Below, one piece after another: positions 14,246 to 22,513 of a stretch of DNA of 28,609 nucleotides. The notes under the pieces were generated by a model, which did not search any database, was not told where the DNA came from, and saw only the letters and a list, made by a program, of their open reading frames with translations. Source of the stretch: an uncultured Collinsella sp. Its GTDB lineage: Bacteria; Actinomycetota; Coriobacteriia; Coriobacteriales; Coriobacteriaceae. Where the stretch lies: the NCBI GenBank assembly GCA_902496275.1, contig CABVAC010000023.1, forward strand, positions 1-28,609, written 5' to 3'. Position numbers and translations under genes: made by a program. Each line of letters begins with the position of its first letter. Positions within the stretch are counted from its first letter, which is position 1.

Positions 14246-16411
14246 CTATGCACGGGCGCATTCCGCAACGTGCGAATCGAGCCATTCGATATCCTCGGCA
14301 AGATGTGCCACGCCCAGATGGTGTTCACCCGGACACACCTCGTGCCGCAGGCCATCTCTGCGACCCAGCAACTTGTAGGCATCGCGCACGATCTTGAGCT
14401 GCTCGTCAACATTTTTCAGCCCGCGCGCACCGTTCAGATGATCCTCCTCGCAGCTCTGCACCAACAGCGGATGCGGCGCGATGAGCGAGGCAATATCACC
14501 CATGTCGAGTAAGCGCCAAAGTCCGGGTGTGTAGTTGCAGCTGCAATTGCCATTGAGATGCAGCAGCGAATCGTCGACACCATACAGATAGCCCGAGACA
14601 AACGCCTTGCGCACACGCGGGTCGAGTGCGGCCAGGTACAACGTCATGTAGCCGCCACCCGAAAAACCAAAGCAACCCAAGTCATCCATGGCAATGTCGC
14701 CGCGCGCCTCCAAGTAATCGATCAAGCGCATGTTGTCCCAGACGTTGAGGCCCGCAACCGTAAGACCCAGTGGCTCGGCCATACGTGCTTGATTCAGACA
14801 CGTACCGCGCAGGTAGCTGTTCTCGTCATCGCCCTGGCCCTTCCAGTCACGACGGTATCCCCAACCGCGCGCATCAGGACAGACGGTTACGTAACCCATG
14901 CGTGCCAAACGCAGACCGTAGTCGTAATTGAACTTACGCACGGCATCATCGACAGCCGGCACGCCCGCAACACCGGCTACGCTTGCAGCACCCGCTCCCT
15001 GATGGCCATGCGGGCAGATATAACAGCGTTTGAGCCCCCGCTCATCAAGCTTAGGACAAGACGGCTCCAACAGGTAAAACGGCATCCACACATCGTGCTC
15101 AACCTGCAATATCGCATGGGTGCGCACGATGCCGCCGGCAACCCGCACGCGGCTGAGCTCACGAATCTCAATCGGGACGCGGTCCATAAGCGAAAGGCCC
15201 AAAACATCGTACAGACGAGTCCTGGTCGCAATCTTCCATGCCTCAAAATCTGCAGGAGTCTTGCCCGTAAAAGCAGCCGAACGTCCCTCGCGCTTCAGCC
15301 GGGCACGCAGCGCAGGCTCGTCTTCGCAGTACGTCTCGATGTGCACGGTGCGGCCATTGGCAGATAGCCCAGCCGTCTCCACCGCATCACCGTCGCCGCC
15401 CTCGGGATCCCAGCCGTCCGCACCGGCAAGCACCTGTTCGCGGGCGTACCCGGCGGCAGCCATCACATCGAGTTTATTTGCCCACGGCACCCAGTCGGTG
15501 GTATCACCCGCCGGCCCATGCAGGATTGCGCCAGCATACTGCGCGCAGCTGTGCGCCGCCGGCTTATTCCAATCCCACCAGCCTTCGCGCTTGATATGTC
15601 GTCCCAGCCAGCAATCGATCAGCGCAGTTTGCGCCCATTCGCGCCAAGGACGGCCCAGGTAGACCGAATCCGGCGCCACGCCATCCGGAGCTGTAAACGA
15701 ACAACCATGAAACACAAATCCGTACGGCTCGCCTTTAGGCGTGGAGGCTGCCGTTACATACCCGTTGACATCCATATCGCGGTTGAGCGAGCGAATCTCG
15801 CACCCCTCAAAGTAGGCACGCGCGCCGCCAAAGATAAAGTCGACATCGCCCTCGATCCGGCAACGTCGGAAATATTGGCGCCCCACCCGGCGCGGCGCAT
15901 ACTGTTTGGGTCCTATGAACCCGCCCGGTTTGACCTCATGCGGCGGCAGCGGACCCAAAAACAGTGTGTCCTGGTGCCCCTTAATGCAGCAGGCATCGAC
16001 AACCAGACGGTCGCCATCGGCATACAGGGCAATCGCCTGACCGACCTCGCGCCCATCGCCGGCATCATTTACGATCGTTAGGTTCTCGAGCCGCACGTCG
16101 TCGGCATCGACCAAAACGGTATAGGTCCTAAAGGTGCCGAGCATTCCGTCGATGCCCGATCCGTCCCCCGAGGGCATCTTGGCGCCCAAGCCGCCCACGA
16201 TACGCACGCTATCGGCCGTCTCTCCCTCAATCGTCACATGCGAGCGATGAATCTCGACCCGCTCGCGATACTCGCCCGGATCGACGCGAATCATCACCGG
16301 TTGCTCGGCATCCGGATAGAGCTGATCGGCTGCCGCCAAGGCATCGGAAATCGTTGGATACGCTCCTGCCGCAGCCCTCGAAACGCGCAGCGTATAGATA
16401 CTTTCGCTCAT
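14246..16411 (-). CDS. Fused pectin methylesterase (CE8) and alpha/beta-hydrolase esterase
   Basis: Encodes 721 residues in two enzyme domains. Residues ~5-320 form a CE8 pectin methylesterase beta helix: GQAIAL near 124-129, Asp148 in QDTL (acid), Asp191 in VDFIFG (nucleophile), Arg254 and Trp256 in LGRPW. Residues ~375-715 form an alpha/beta hydrolase with nucleophile Ser584 in GFSGGG, a likely acid at Asp657 and His697/698; it resembles acetyl-xylan-esterase/dienelactone-hydrolase-like proteins. The pairing suggests one polypeptide that removes methyl and acetyl (or other acyl) groups from oligogalacturonides. There is no signal peptide, although CE8 enzymes are normally exported. The ATG overlaps the stop of the upstream esterase by 4 nt (ATGA), so expression is coupled. 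Confidence 0.88.
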   Translation of the reverse strand: MSESIYTLRVSRAAAGAYPTISDALAAADQLYPDAEQPVMIRVDPGEYRERVEIHRSHVTIEGETADSVRIVGGLGAKMPSGDGSGIDGMLGTFRTYTVLVDADDVRLENLTIVNDAGDGREVGQAIALYADGDRLVVDACCIKGHQDTLFLGPLPPHEVKPGGFIGPKQYAPRRVGRQYFRRCRIEGDVDFIFGGARAYFEGCEIRSLNRDMDVNGYVTAASTPKGEPYGFVFHGCSFTAPDGVAPDSVYLGRPWREWAQTALIDCWLGRHIKREGWWDWNKPAAHSCAQYAGAILHGPAGDTTDWVPWANKLDVMAAAGYAREQVLAGADGWDPEGGDGDAVETAGLSANGRTVHIETYCEDEPALRARLKREGRSAAFTGKTPADFEAWKIATRTRLYDVLGLSLMDRVPIEIRELSRVRVAGGIVRTHAILQVEHDVWMPFYLLEPSCPKLDERGLKRCYICPHGHQGAGAASVAGVAGVPAVDDAVRKFNYDYGLRLARMGYVTVCPDARGWGYRRDWKGQGDDENSYLRGTCLNQARMAEPLGLTVAGLNVWDNMRLIDYLEARGDIAMDDLGCFGFSGGGYMTLYLAALDPRVRKAFVSGYLYGVDDSLLHLNGNCSCNYTPGLWRLLDMGDIASLIAPHPLLVQSCEEDHLNGARGLKNVDEQLKIVRDAYKLLGRRDGLRHEVCPGEHHLGVAHLAEDIEWLDSHVAECARA

Positions 16412-17217
16412 CGTCCATCACGCTCCCATGCAACGAACTGTTCAGGCCAGCCCTGAACCTGTGGCTGAATATGCTCGGCACAGCCCTTAAATGCCGTTTG
16501 GGCCGTGGCGAGCGATGCCCCATGCTTTCCATGCGGAAAGACATGTAGGCTAAAGCCAATCCCGTGGTCGGCAAGAGCCTGCGCAAGAAGGAGGCTATTT
16601 TGAACTGGTACCGATGCATCCTCGGCGGTATGCCACAAGAACGTACGGGGGAAGCCATCGCCCACCATATTCTCGATCGACAACTTTTGAGCTAAAGCGC
16701 CATCGGCACCCGTTAGGTGTTCAAACGAACCACGATGAGCATAGGCCCCCGAGCTTACGACCGGATAGCCCAAGCAAAGTGTGTCAGGCCGAATCGACTC
16801 AGGCGATGCCGAAATCGACTCTGCAAGCCAGGGTTGGTCCCAAAGCGCCCCGAGCAAGCCAACTAGATGCCCACCGGCCGAAAAACCCATGACCGTAATC
16901 CGATCAGGATCGACACAGTACTCTGCCGCATGGCTTCGGACGGTATCGACCGCCCGCGCGAGTTCTTGCAATGCCAGCGGATAGACAGCCGGAGCAACCG
17001 AATAGTTCAGTACAAACGCTTGGTAGCCCATCGCCAACAAACGGAGCGCTACCGGCTCGCCTTCGCGCGGCGAAACGTGATCGTAGCCGCCTCCTGGCAC
17101 GACCACAACTGCAGGCAGCGGTTTTAAAGCATAAGCATCTTCGGTCGGGGCAAAAACATAAGACGTAATCGTGGCAGACGAGCCATCGACCCCGACAGGA
17201 ATCGTTTTATTGAGCAT
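16408..17217 (-). CDS. Alpha/beta-hydrolase esterase (BD-FAE / acetylesterase type)
   Basis: Encodes 269 residues. An oxyanion motif PGGGYDHVSPREGEPVA (41-57), nucleophile Ser113 in GFSAGG, an acid in HTAEDASVP and a catalytic His in GKHGAS mark a carbohydrate esterase-like alpha/beta hydrolase of the BD-FAE/Aes group. No signal peptide. ATG 17217 follows GAAAGGGAA; the in-frame codons upstream to 17268 run through an intergenic hairpin and are not used. It sits between GH28 and the CE8 fusion, so a role in deacylating pectic oligosaccharides is likely, but the exact ester is unknown. Confidence 0.85.
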   Translation of the reverse strand: MLNKTIPVGVDGSSATITSYVFAPTEDAYALKPLPAVVVVPGGGYDHVSPREGEPVALRLLAMGYQAFVLNYSVAPAVYPLALQELARAVDTVRSHAAEYCVDPDRITVMGFSAGGHLVGLLGALWDQPWLAESISASPESIRPDTLCLGYPVVSSGAYAHRGSFEHLTGADGALAQKLSIENMVGDGFPRTFLWHTAEDASVPVQNSLLLAQALADHGIGFSLHVFPHGKHGASLATAQTAFKGCAEHIQPQVQGWPEQFVAWERDGR

Positions 17218-17269
17218 GTATTCCCTTTCACCATGATGCGTAGCGCAGCGCACACGGCCGTATCGCACA

Positions 17270-17306
17270 AGGGCTGCATTGCCGATTTATCCGACAATGC
17301 AGCCCT
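17270..17306 (-). other. 12-bp perfect stem-loop between GH28 and the esterase gene
   Basis: AGGGCTGCATTG (17270-17281) and CAATGCAGCCCT (17295-17306) form a perfect 12-bp stem with a 13-nt loop, 15 nt after the GH28 stop. The minus-strand 3' side reads TTGTG, so there is no terminator T run. It may protect the upstream mRNA end or partly end transcription within the operon. Confidence 0.7.
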
Positions 17307-17321
17307 GGTCATCAACCCGAG

Positions 17322-18917
17322 TTAGGAACGGACAACCTTGTCGACGTTCTGGAGCTGCAGCTCCTCGCCGTCCTGGCCCTCGATCACCACATTTTGCAGG
17401 TCGAGCACCTTGACGTTTTGCGCAATGATGCCCTGACGCACCATGGGCTCAACGCCGCAGGCCATGGCCGGGACAAAGGGCTCGGCATCGTCGGCAAAGG
17501 TCACGTGAACGTCTTGGAACGTCAGACGCGTCACCTTGCTCTCGGGCAGACCCGTGATATAGGCCGCGGCAGCATGGCAGTTGGTGGCCTCGATATCGCA
17601 AAACGTCGTGGCACCAAAGCCGGGCGTGCGGTCGTCGACGGGCAGTGCCTCGCGAGACTGCACGTAGTCGGTCTTGCCGTCCTTGTCGCAGAAGTAGAAC
17701 GAGTTGACCACGAAAGGCGTGAGCACCTCGTCCATGCGAATGTGCTCAAAGGTAATGCCCTCGTTGACGGCATCCTTGCCGCGCCCGCGGCGGGTCTTGA
17801 CGCGCAGGCCGCGGTCGGTGCGCTCAAAGAGGCACTTGCTCACGGTAAGGTCCTTGATGCCGCCGGCAGCCTCTGAACCCAGGACCACGGCGCCGTGACC
17901 ATCGTGCATGTAGCAGTGAGAGATCAGCACGTCGTGCGTGGCGGGACGAAGCTCGGGCTCAATGCCCAGCTTGCCGCTCTTGATGGCGATGCAGTCGTCA
18001 CCCACTGAGAACTGACAACCAAGGATGCGAACAAAACCGCAGCTCTCGGGATCGAAGCCGTCGGTGTTGTGGGAGTTCTTGGGGCCCTCGATGGACAGGC
18101 AGAGCGCATCGACGTGCTCGCACAGGATGGGGTGGATGTTCCACGCCGGGCTGTTGCGGACGGTGAAGCCGGCCAAGCTCACGTTCTCACACTCGGATAG
18201 GAAGATCATGCGCGGGCGGGCGACCTCGCGGCCCTCCTCCGGGCGAAAGATGTTCTTAAATTCCTTGTTCCACCAGTTGTCCTCGGCAAAATCAGTCTGA
18301 CCGTCGATGGCACCACGACCATAGATGCACACGTCGTGCACGCTCAGACCCGTAAAGGTAGAGCAGTAGGTCGAGAAACTCTCGCCCTCCCAGCGGCCCA
18401 GGGGCAGCATATCGGTGCCGGCATACCCGGCGCCCTCGTCGCCTGTGACCGTGCCCGGAATGTAGGCAAGCGCCGCGCGATCGTGACGGGCCAACAGCAC
18501 CGCTCCCTCGGCGAGCTCGATGTTGATATTGCTCTTAAGGAAGAGGGACTTGATGCGATAACTACCGGCGGGGATCAGCACGCGCCCGCCCTTGGGGCAG
18601 GCCATGATGGCAGCCTGGATGTTGGTGGTGTCGTCGTGCTCGGCATCGCCCTTGGCGCCACAGTCGCGAACGTTGATGGTAAAGGGCTCAGCCGGCGTGG
18701 TGACACCTACGCTCAGCTCACGCTCGCCACAAACAAAACGAACCAGGTTGCGCTTGCCGGGGATCAGGCCGTCGACATAGGTCTCGACCGTATTCGTGGT
18801 ACCGGCGGGCTCGTCGTTGACAAAGATCTCCCACGTATCGGCGCAGGTAAAGTAACCGCCGTCGTCAAGCTCGATAACCGCCGCGCGCGCGTTGCGCCAG
18901 ATAACGTTCGTCTCCAT
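17322..18917 (-). CDS. GH28 polygalacturonase-type glycoside hydrolase, cytoplasmic
   Basis: Encodes 531 residues. An N-terminal ~80-residue beta-sandwich-like region (fibronectin-III-like, as in several bacterial exo-polygalacturonases) precedes a right-handed beta helix. Catalytic motifs are all present: NTDGFD with Asp286, GDD with Asp307 and Asp308, GHG with His341, and RVK (Arg372, Lys374). It should hydrolyse alpha-1,4-galacturonan, probably from chain ends in view of the N-terminal domain (inference). No signal peptide, so it acts on imported oligomers. ATG 18917 follows GAGGGAG. It is the second gene after the symporter, from which it is separated by an intrinsic terminator. Confidence 0.93.
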   Translation of the reverse strand: METNVIWRNARAAVIELDDGGYFTCADTWEIFVNDEPAGTTNTVETYVDGLIPGKRNLVRFVCGERELSVGVTTPAEPFTINVRDCGAKGDAEHDDTTNIQAAIMACPKGGRVLIPAGSYRIKSLFLKSNINIELAEGAVLLARHDRAALAYIPGTVTGDEGAGYAGTDMLPLGRWEGESFSTYCSTFTGLSVHDVCIYGRGAIDGQTDFAEDNWWNKEFKNIFRPEEGREVARPRMIFLSECENVSLAGFTVRNSPAWNIHPILCEHVDALCLSIEGPKNSHNTDGFDPESCGFVRILGCQFSVGDDCIAIKSGKLGIEPELRPATHDVLISHCYMHDGHGAVVLGSEAAGGIKDLTVSKCLFERTDRGLRVKTRRGRGKDAVNEGITFEHIRMDEVLTPFVVNSFYFCDKDGKTDYVQSREALPVDDRTPGFGATTFCDIEATNCHAAAAYITGLPESKVTRLTFQDVHVTFADDAEPFVPAMACGVEPMVRQGIIAQNVKVLDLQNVVIEGQDGEELQLQNVDKVVRS

Positions 18918-18965
18918 GGGTTTCTCCCTCAAAAAGATGCTCTAAAGGCAAATTGTACGCTGTTG

Positions 18966-19008
18966 AAAAAGGGCCGTGCCTGCCGGCGGAATTCCGGTGG
19001 CACGGCCC
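18966..19008 (-). terminator. Intrinsic terminator after the GPH symporter gene
   Basis: GGCACGGCCC (19008-18999 side) and GGGCCGTGCC (18971-18980) form a perfect 10-bp GC stem with an 18-nt loop that has its own CCGG pairing. On the minus strand five T residues (18970-18966) follow. It begins 24 nt after the symporter stop and 49 nt before the GH28 start, so downstream genes need read-through or a promoter that I cannot see. Confidence 0.88.
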
Positions 19009-19032
19009 TGTGATTTGGACGATATGTCGGCC

Positions 19033-20592
19033 TTACTCGGCGGGAGTTACGCTACCGTCCTGGAAGCCAACGTTGTTGTGGGCAAAGCAGTCCTCGTACT
19101 TAAAGCCGGAGAGCTCCTCGCAAAGCGCCTTGACCTCGGGCTTGACGTCGGCCATCTTGCCACCCTCCTTGACTCGGTGAATCTCGTCGCAAAGGACGTC
19201 GCACTGCTCCTTGTCGATCTTGATGCCGCGGGCAAGGACGGCCGCAAGCAGGAAGAAGCCGGCGCAGCCGATGATCATGTAGCCGCAGATATACAGAGGC
19301 ACGGTAGCGGGCTGGGTCACGGCGTCGCTATTGCCGGCGGTCTGAATGAAGCCGGAGGCAGCAAGGACGATAGCCCACACGTTGACGGCGATAGCCTGGG
19401 CGATCTGCTGGCAGAGCTGCTGCGCGGAGCTGTAGATGCCCTCGCGACGACGCAGGGTGATGAGCTCATCGACATCGGGGATGTAGTTGAGCAGAACATC
19501 GGGCAGGTACTGGAAGCCGACGTAGAAGAACTTCCAGATGGCGAAGATGATGGGGTAGGCGATCATGGCGATGGCGACCGTGGAGGTGCCGTTGATCTGA
19601 CCAAAGGCGAAGTAGTTGTAGGCAATGATGCACGCAGCGCAACCGACATTTGCGAGGTACCAAGACTTGTGGAAGCCCTTCTTGGCCATGAGGGCAACCC
19701 AGATGGCGGTGCAGACGATAGCGACGACCTTGCCAGGCATCTCCATCACGGACTCGTAGGACTTAGGAATCTGCAGGCAGTAGACGATGAAGAAGGACAG
19801 GCAGGCAGACCAGCAGGCAGCAGCGAGCTTCGTGGAAACCTGTGCGTACAGGACCTTGCGGAAGGACTTGTTGCGGAAGGTGGAGATAACGTCGATGAAG
19901 AACTTCTTGATACCCTCGCCGACGCTCTCGATCTTCTCCTGAGCGACCTCCTCGGGGGTGTGCTCCCACGTGGACAGGTACACACAAAGCAGCGAGATTG
20001 CCATGACCGAAGCGTTGACCGTAGCGATGATGAAGTAGCTGAACGGGTTGGTCTCGCCGAAGGTGCCAAAGCCGAAGCCCACAAGTGCAGCCATCAGGAA
20101 GCCGGCGGCGTTACCAAAGAGATGCTTGTAGCCGGTGAGGTACGTACGCTCCTTAAAGTCGTCGGTCATCTCGATGGTAAGCGGCGACAGGTTGGCGGTG
20201 CAGAACGTGTACGCGACGTTGTAGATCAAGTACAGCACAAAGTAGTACGGGAAGCCAAACGGCGTAGCCACGAAGATGAGCGGCTCGGCGATCATCATCG
20301 GGATGGCCAGCAAGATCCAGAAACGACGACGACCAAAGATGCGGCCAATCTTGGTGGCATAGAAGTTATCGGCCACAAAGCCCATCAGCGGGCAAAGAAT
20401 GGCGTTGACATAGATGGCAAACGAGCTGATCAGTGCAGCCTCGCCTGCGGACAGGCCACACTCCGTGGACAGGAACAGCACCATGTAGCTGTGCGTAAAT
20501 GTCAGGGCACCGGAATTGAGCATACCGCCCATACCAAAGCCCAAGCGCGTCCAGAATGTGATCTTACGCTTTTTTCCGATCTTATTAGTCAT
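19033..20592 (-). CDS. GPH/MFS-family sugar:cation symporter, probable pectic oligosaccharide or uronide importer
   Basis: Encodes 519 residues with about 12 hydrophobic spans. The opening GFGMGGMLNSGALTF, the RRRFW loop motif and the overall layout fit the glycoside-pentoside-hexuronide (GPH) group of the major facilitator superfamily. A ~65-residue soluble, acidic C-terminal tail follows the last span. It is the only sugar transporter in the locus and lies first in front of GH28 and the esterases, so it likely brings pectin-derived oligosaccharides or galacturonides into the cell (inference). ATG 20592 follows GAGAGGGAG. Its promoter carries two LacI-type operators and a third lies 121 bp further upstream. 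Confidence 0.9.
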   Translation of the reverse strand: MTNKIGKKRKITFWTRLGFGMGGMLNSGALTFTHSYMVLFLSTECGLSAGEAALISSFAIYVNAILCPLMGFVADNFYATKIGRIFGRRRFWILLAIPMMIAEPLIFVATPFGFPYYFVLYLIYNVAYTFCTANLSPLTIEMTDDFKERTYLTGYKHLFGNAAGFLMAALVGFGFGTFGETNPFSYFIIATVNASVMAISLLCVYLSTWEHTPEEVAQEKIESVGEGIKKFFIDVISTFRNKSFRKVLYAQVSTKLAAACWSACLSFFIVYCLQIPKSYESVMEMPGKVVAIVCTAIWVALMAKKGFHKSWYLANVGCAACIIAYNYFAFGQINGTSTVAIAMIAYPIIFAIWKFFYVGFQYLPDVLLNYIPDVDELITLRRREGIYSSAQQLCQQIAQAIAVNVWAIVLAASGFIQTAGNSDAVTQPATVPLYICGYMIIGCAGFFLLAAVLARGIKIDKEQCDVLCDEIHRVKEGGKMADVKPEVKALCEELSGFKYEDCFAHNNVGFQDGSVTPAE

Positions 20593-20670
20593 CGAGCTCC
20601 CTCTCTTTTCTCGATTGTCTTGTAACAAGACATTTGAGTCCACACTGACATCTGTCTGCCCAGCGTTCAG

Positions 20671-20724
20671 GGTGAACGTTTAGTTAGATTATGCGCGATT
20701 GCTTACGACAGGTGAACGTTCACT
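20671..20724 (-). promoter_or_regulatory. Symporter promoter with paired LacI-type operators
   Basis: Operator D (GGTGAACGTTCACT, 20711-20724) and operator C (GGTGAACGTTTAGT, 20671-20684) have centres 40 bp apart. On the minus strand operator D supplies -35 TTCACC (20716-20711); after exactly 17 bp comes CATAAT (20693-20688), a 5/6 match to the -10 consensus. Operator C lies just downstream of the -10. A repressor bound to both would block polymerase. Best-formed promoter in the window. Confidence 0.8.
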
Positions 20725-20739
20725 TGCATATTATCCCCG

Positions 20740-20765
20740 AACGGTCGATTTTTACCGCCGAACGG
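20740..20765 (-). promoter_or_regulatory. AACGG-N16-AACGG direct repeat upstream of symporter promoter
   Basis: AACGG at 20740-20744 and 20761-20765, 21-bp period, TTTTT between them. The proximal copy begins 22.5 bp from the centre of operator D. Same element as at 13496-13521 and 25672-25697. Confidence 0.62.
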
Positions 20766-20831
20766 ACACAATTGAGATCCTCACACCTATTTTCTGCTGG
20801 TAAGGGTGCCATGCTGGACAGCCATGAGATA

Positions 20832-20845
20832 GGTGAACGTTTATC
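20832..20845. promoter_or_regulatory. Distal LacI-type operator E
   Basis: GGTGAACGTTTATC matches the left operator half completely and the right half in part. Its centre is 121 bp upstream of operator D's. No promoter or AACGG element accompanies it, so it may be an auxiliary operator for looping. It lies between the symporter promoter and the uxaA terminator. The rest of the 355-bp intergenic region 20593-20947 holds no gene that I can support. Confidence 0.55.
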
Positions 20846-20879
20846 AGATTTTCCAACATATTCACTTAACCACGAAGCG

Positions 20880-20912
20880 AAAAAGCCCCGCCGGGATCAC
20901 TCCCAACGGGGC
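20880..20912 (-). terminator. Intrinsic terminator of the uxaCBA operon
   Basis: GCCCCG (20885-20890) pairs with CGGGGC (20907-20912) and inner GGGA pairs with TCCC. On the minus strand a run of five T (20884-20880) follows. It lies 35 nt after the uxaA stop. Confidence 0.88.
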
Positions 20913-20947
20913 AGACGACATAGCGCTATGTTTGGGCGCACTTGCTG

Positions 20948-22432
20948 CTACAAGCAGACGCCGTCCTTCCAGATACTGATCTCGTGACAGCCACGGCGCT
21001 CGGCACTCGTGAGCTTACCGCTCGCCGTCTGTAGCACCAGCTGGTACAAATCGCGGGCGGCCTCGTCGAGCGTGCGCTCACCCGTGGCAATCACGCCGGC
21101 GTTAAAGTCCATCCAGTTGGCCTTGTGGTCGCACAGACGCTGATTGGTGAACACCTTGAGCGTAGGCGCCGGCGCGCCAAACGGCGTGCCGCGTCCAGTC
21201 GAGAACAGAATCACGTGGCAGCCAGCAGCCGTCAACGCCGTGGTGGATACCATGTCGTTGCCCGGGCCGCACAGCATGTTCAGGCCATGCTTGGTGACCT
21301 GACCGGCATACGGCAGCACGTCGACGATGGGTGCAGAGCCACCCTTCTGCACGCAGCCGCAACTCTTGTCCTCGAGCGTGGTAATACCGCCGTCCTTGTT
21401 ACCGGGACTCGGGTTCTCGTAGACCACCTCGCCATGGCTAATAAAGTAGTCCTTAAAGCCATTGAGCATGTCGGAGGCAGCGTTAAAGACCTGCTCGTTC
21501 TCGCAACGGTCAAGCAGGATGCTCTCCGCGCCAAACATCTCGGGCACCTCGGTAAGCACCGACGTGCCGCCGCGGGCGACGACCATATCGCTCACGCGAC
21601 CGATCGTGGGGTTGGCGGTAATGCCCGAAAGGCCGTCAGAGCCGCCACACTTAAGACCAATGACCAGCTCGGAGGCCGGAATGGGCTCACGCTTTGCTTG
21701 CTTGGCCAGGTCAGCCAGCTCGGACAGAATCTTGTGCCCCTCGATCTGCTCGTCGGCGACGTCCTGGCAGGTGAGGAAGCGGACGCGCTCGTGGTCGAAG
21801 TCACCGAGCTCGTCGAGCACCTGCTGATGCGTGCAGTTCTCGCAACCGAGCGACAGGAATAGCACGCCGGCCGCATTAGGATGACGCGAGAGCGCCACCA
21901 GCAGACGACGCGTCTGGGCATGGTCGGCGCCGGTCTGCGAGCAGCCAAAGGGATGCGGGAAGTAGTAAACACCCTCCAGCGAGCCATCGACCAGATCCTG
22001 GGCCTTCTCACACATGGCACGGGCGACTTCGTTGACACAGCCGACCGTGGGGATGATCCACAGCTCATTACGCGTCGCGGCACGACCGTCGGCGCGGCGG
22101 AACCCCATAAAGGTCTCGGGCTCAACCGGCTCAACGACCGGATGTGTGGGGTTGTAGGTGTACTCGACCTCGCCCGAAAGGTTGGTCTTGACATTATGTG
22201 TATGAAGCCACTGACCGGGCTGGACATCGCCCGTCACATGGCCGATAGGAAGGCCGTACTTGATGACGTCCTCCCCCGCGGCAATCGAGCGCACGGCCAT
22301 CTTATGACCCTGCGGAATATCCTCCGCGGCCACGACCTCGCCCACCCCGGGAACCGCGACGGCGGTGCCCTTGGCAAGCGGCGACAGCGCGACGATCACG
22401 TTGTCGGCCGGATTGATCTGGATAGTGTTCAT
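20948..22432 (-). CDS. uxaA: Altronate dehydratase UxaA
   Basis: Encodes 494 residues, the usual full-length altronate dehydratase size. It dehydrates D-altronate to 2-keto-3-deoxygluconate, the last isomerase-pathway step for galacturonate. A small N-terminal SAF domain (~1-90, with HTHNVKTNL) is followed by the large altronate/galactarate dehydratase domain: GRAATRNELWIIPTVGCVN, HPFGCSQTG, LGCENC and KCGGSDGLSGITANP. Conserved Cys and His residues fit the known metal dependence. ATG 22432 has AGGA about nine bases upstream. It is the last gene of uxaC-uxaB-uxaA, with an 81-nt gap to uxaB that contains a strong hairpin. Confidence 0.95.
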   Translation of the reverse strand: MNTIQINPADNVIVALSPLAKGTAVAVPGVGEVVAAEDIPQGHKMAVRSIAAGEDVIKYGLPIGHVTGDVQPGQWLHTHNVKTNLSGEVEYTYNPTHPVVEPVEPETFMGFRRADGRAATRNELWIIPTVGCVNEVARAMCEKAQDLVDGSLEGVYYFPHPFGCSQTGADHAQTRRLLVALSRHPNAAGVLFLSLGCENCTHQQVLDELGDFDHERVRFLTCQDVADEQIEGHKILSELADLAKQAKREPIPASELVIGLKCGGSDGLSGITANPTIGRVSDMVVARGGTSVLTEVPEMFGAESILLDRCENEQVFNAASDMLNGFKDYFISHGEVVYENPSPGNKDGGITTLEDKSCGCVQKGGSAPIVDVLPYAGQVTKHGLNMLCGPGNDMVSTTALTAAGCHVILFSTGRGTPFGAPAPTLKVFTNQRLCDHKANWMDFNAGVIATGERTLDEAARDLYQLVLQTASGKLTSAERRGCHEISIWKDGVCL

Positions 22433-22470
22433 TGCAAATGGTCCTAACCCTACAGGTTGAGCAGAAGTCG

Positions 22471-22502
22471 AGACGCGGGCACGCCGTCCCGCGCCCGCGT
22501 CT
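22471..22502 (-). other. 10-bp GC hairpin in the uxaB-uxaA gap
   Basis: AGACGCGGGC (22471-22480) and GCCCGCGTCT (22493-22502) are perfectly inverted around a 12-nt loop. It starts about 11 nt past the uxaB stop. There is no T run, so it more likely shapes mRNA decay or read-through than ends transcription outright. Confidence 0.65.
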
Positions 22503-22513
22503 GCGCCGGAAAT

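Noticed and set aside
18976..20625. 549-codon plus-strand open frame across the symporter gene
   Set aside because: It is fully antisense to a well-supported 12-span membrane protein and its product is composition-driven (Gly/Asp/Val-rich) with no recognisable domain.
20691..20987. Small plus-strand ORF in the symporter-uxaA intergenic region
   Set aside because: It starts at the promoter -10 region, runs over two operators, the uxaA terminator and the uxaA 3' end, and has no ribosome site or domain.
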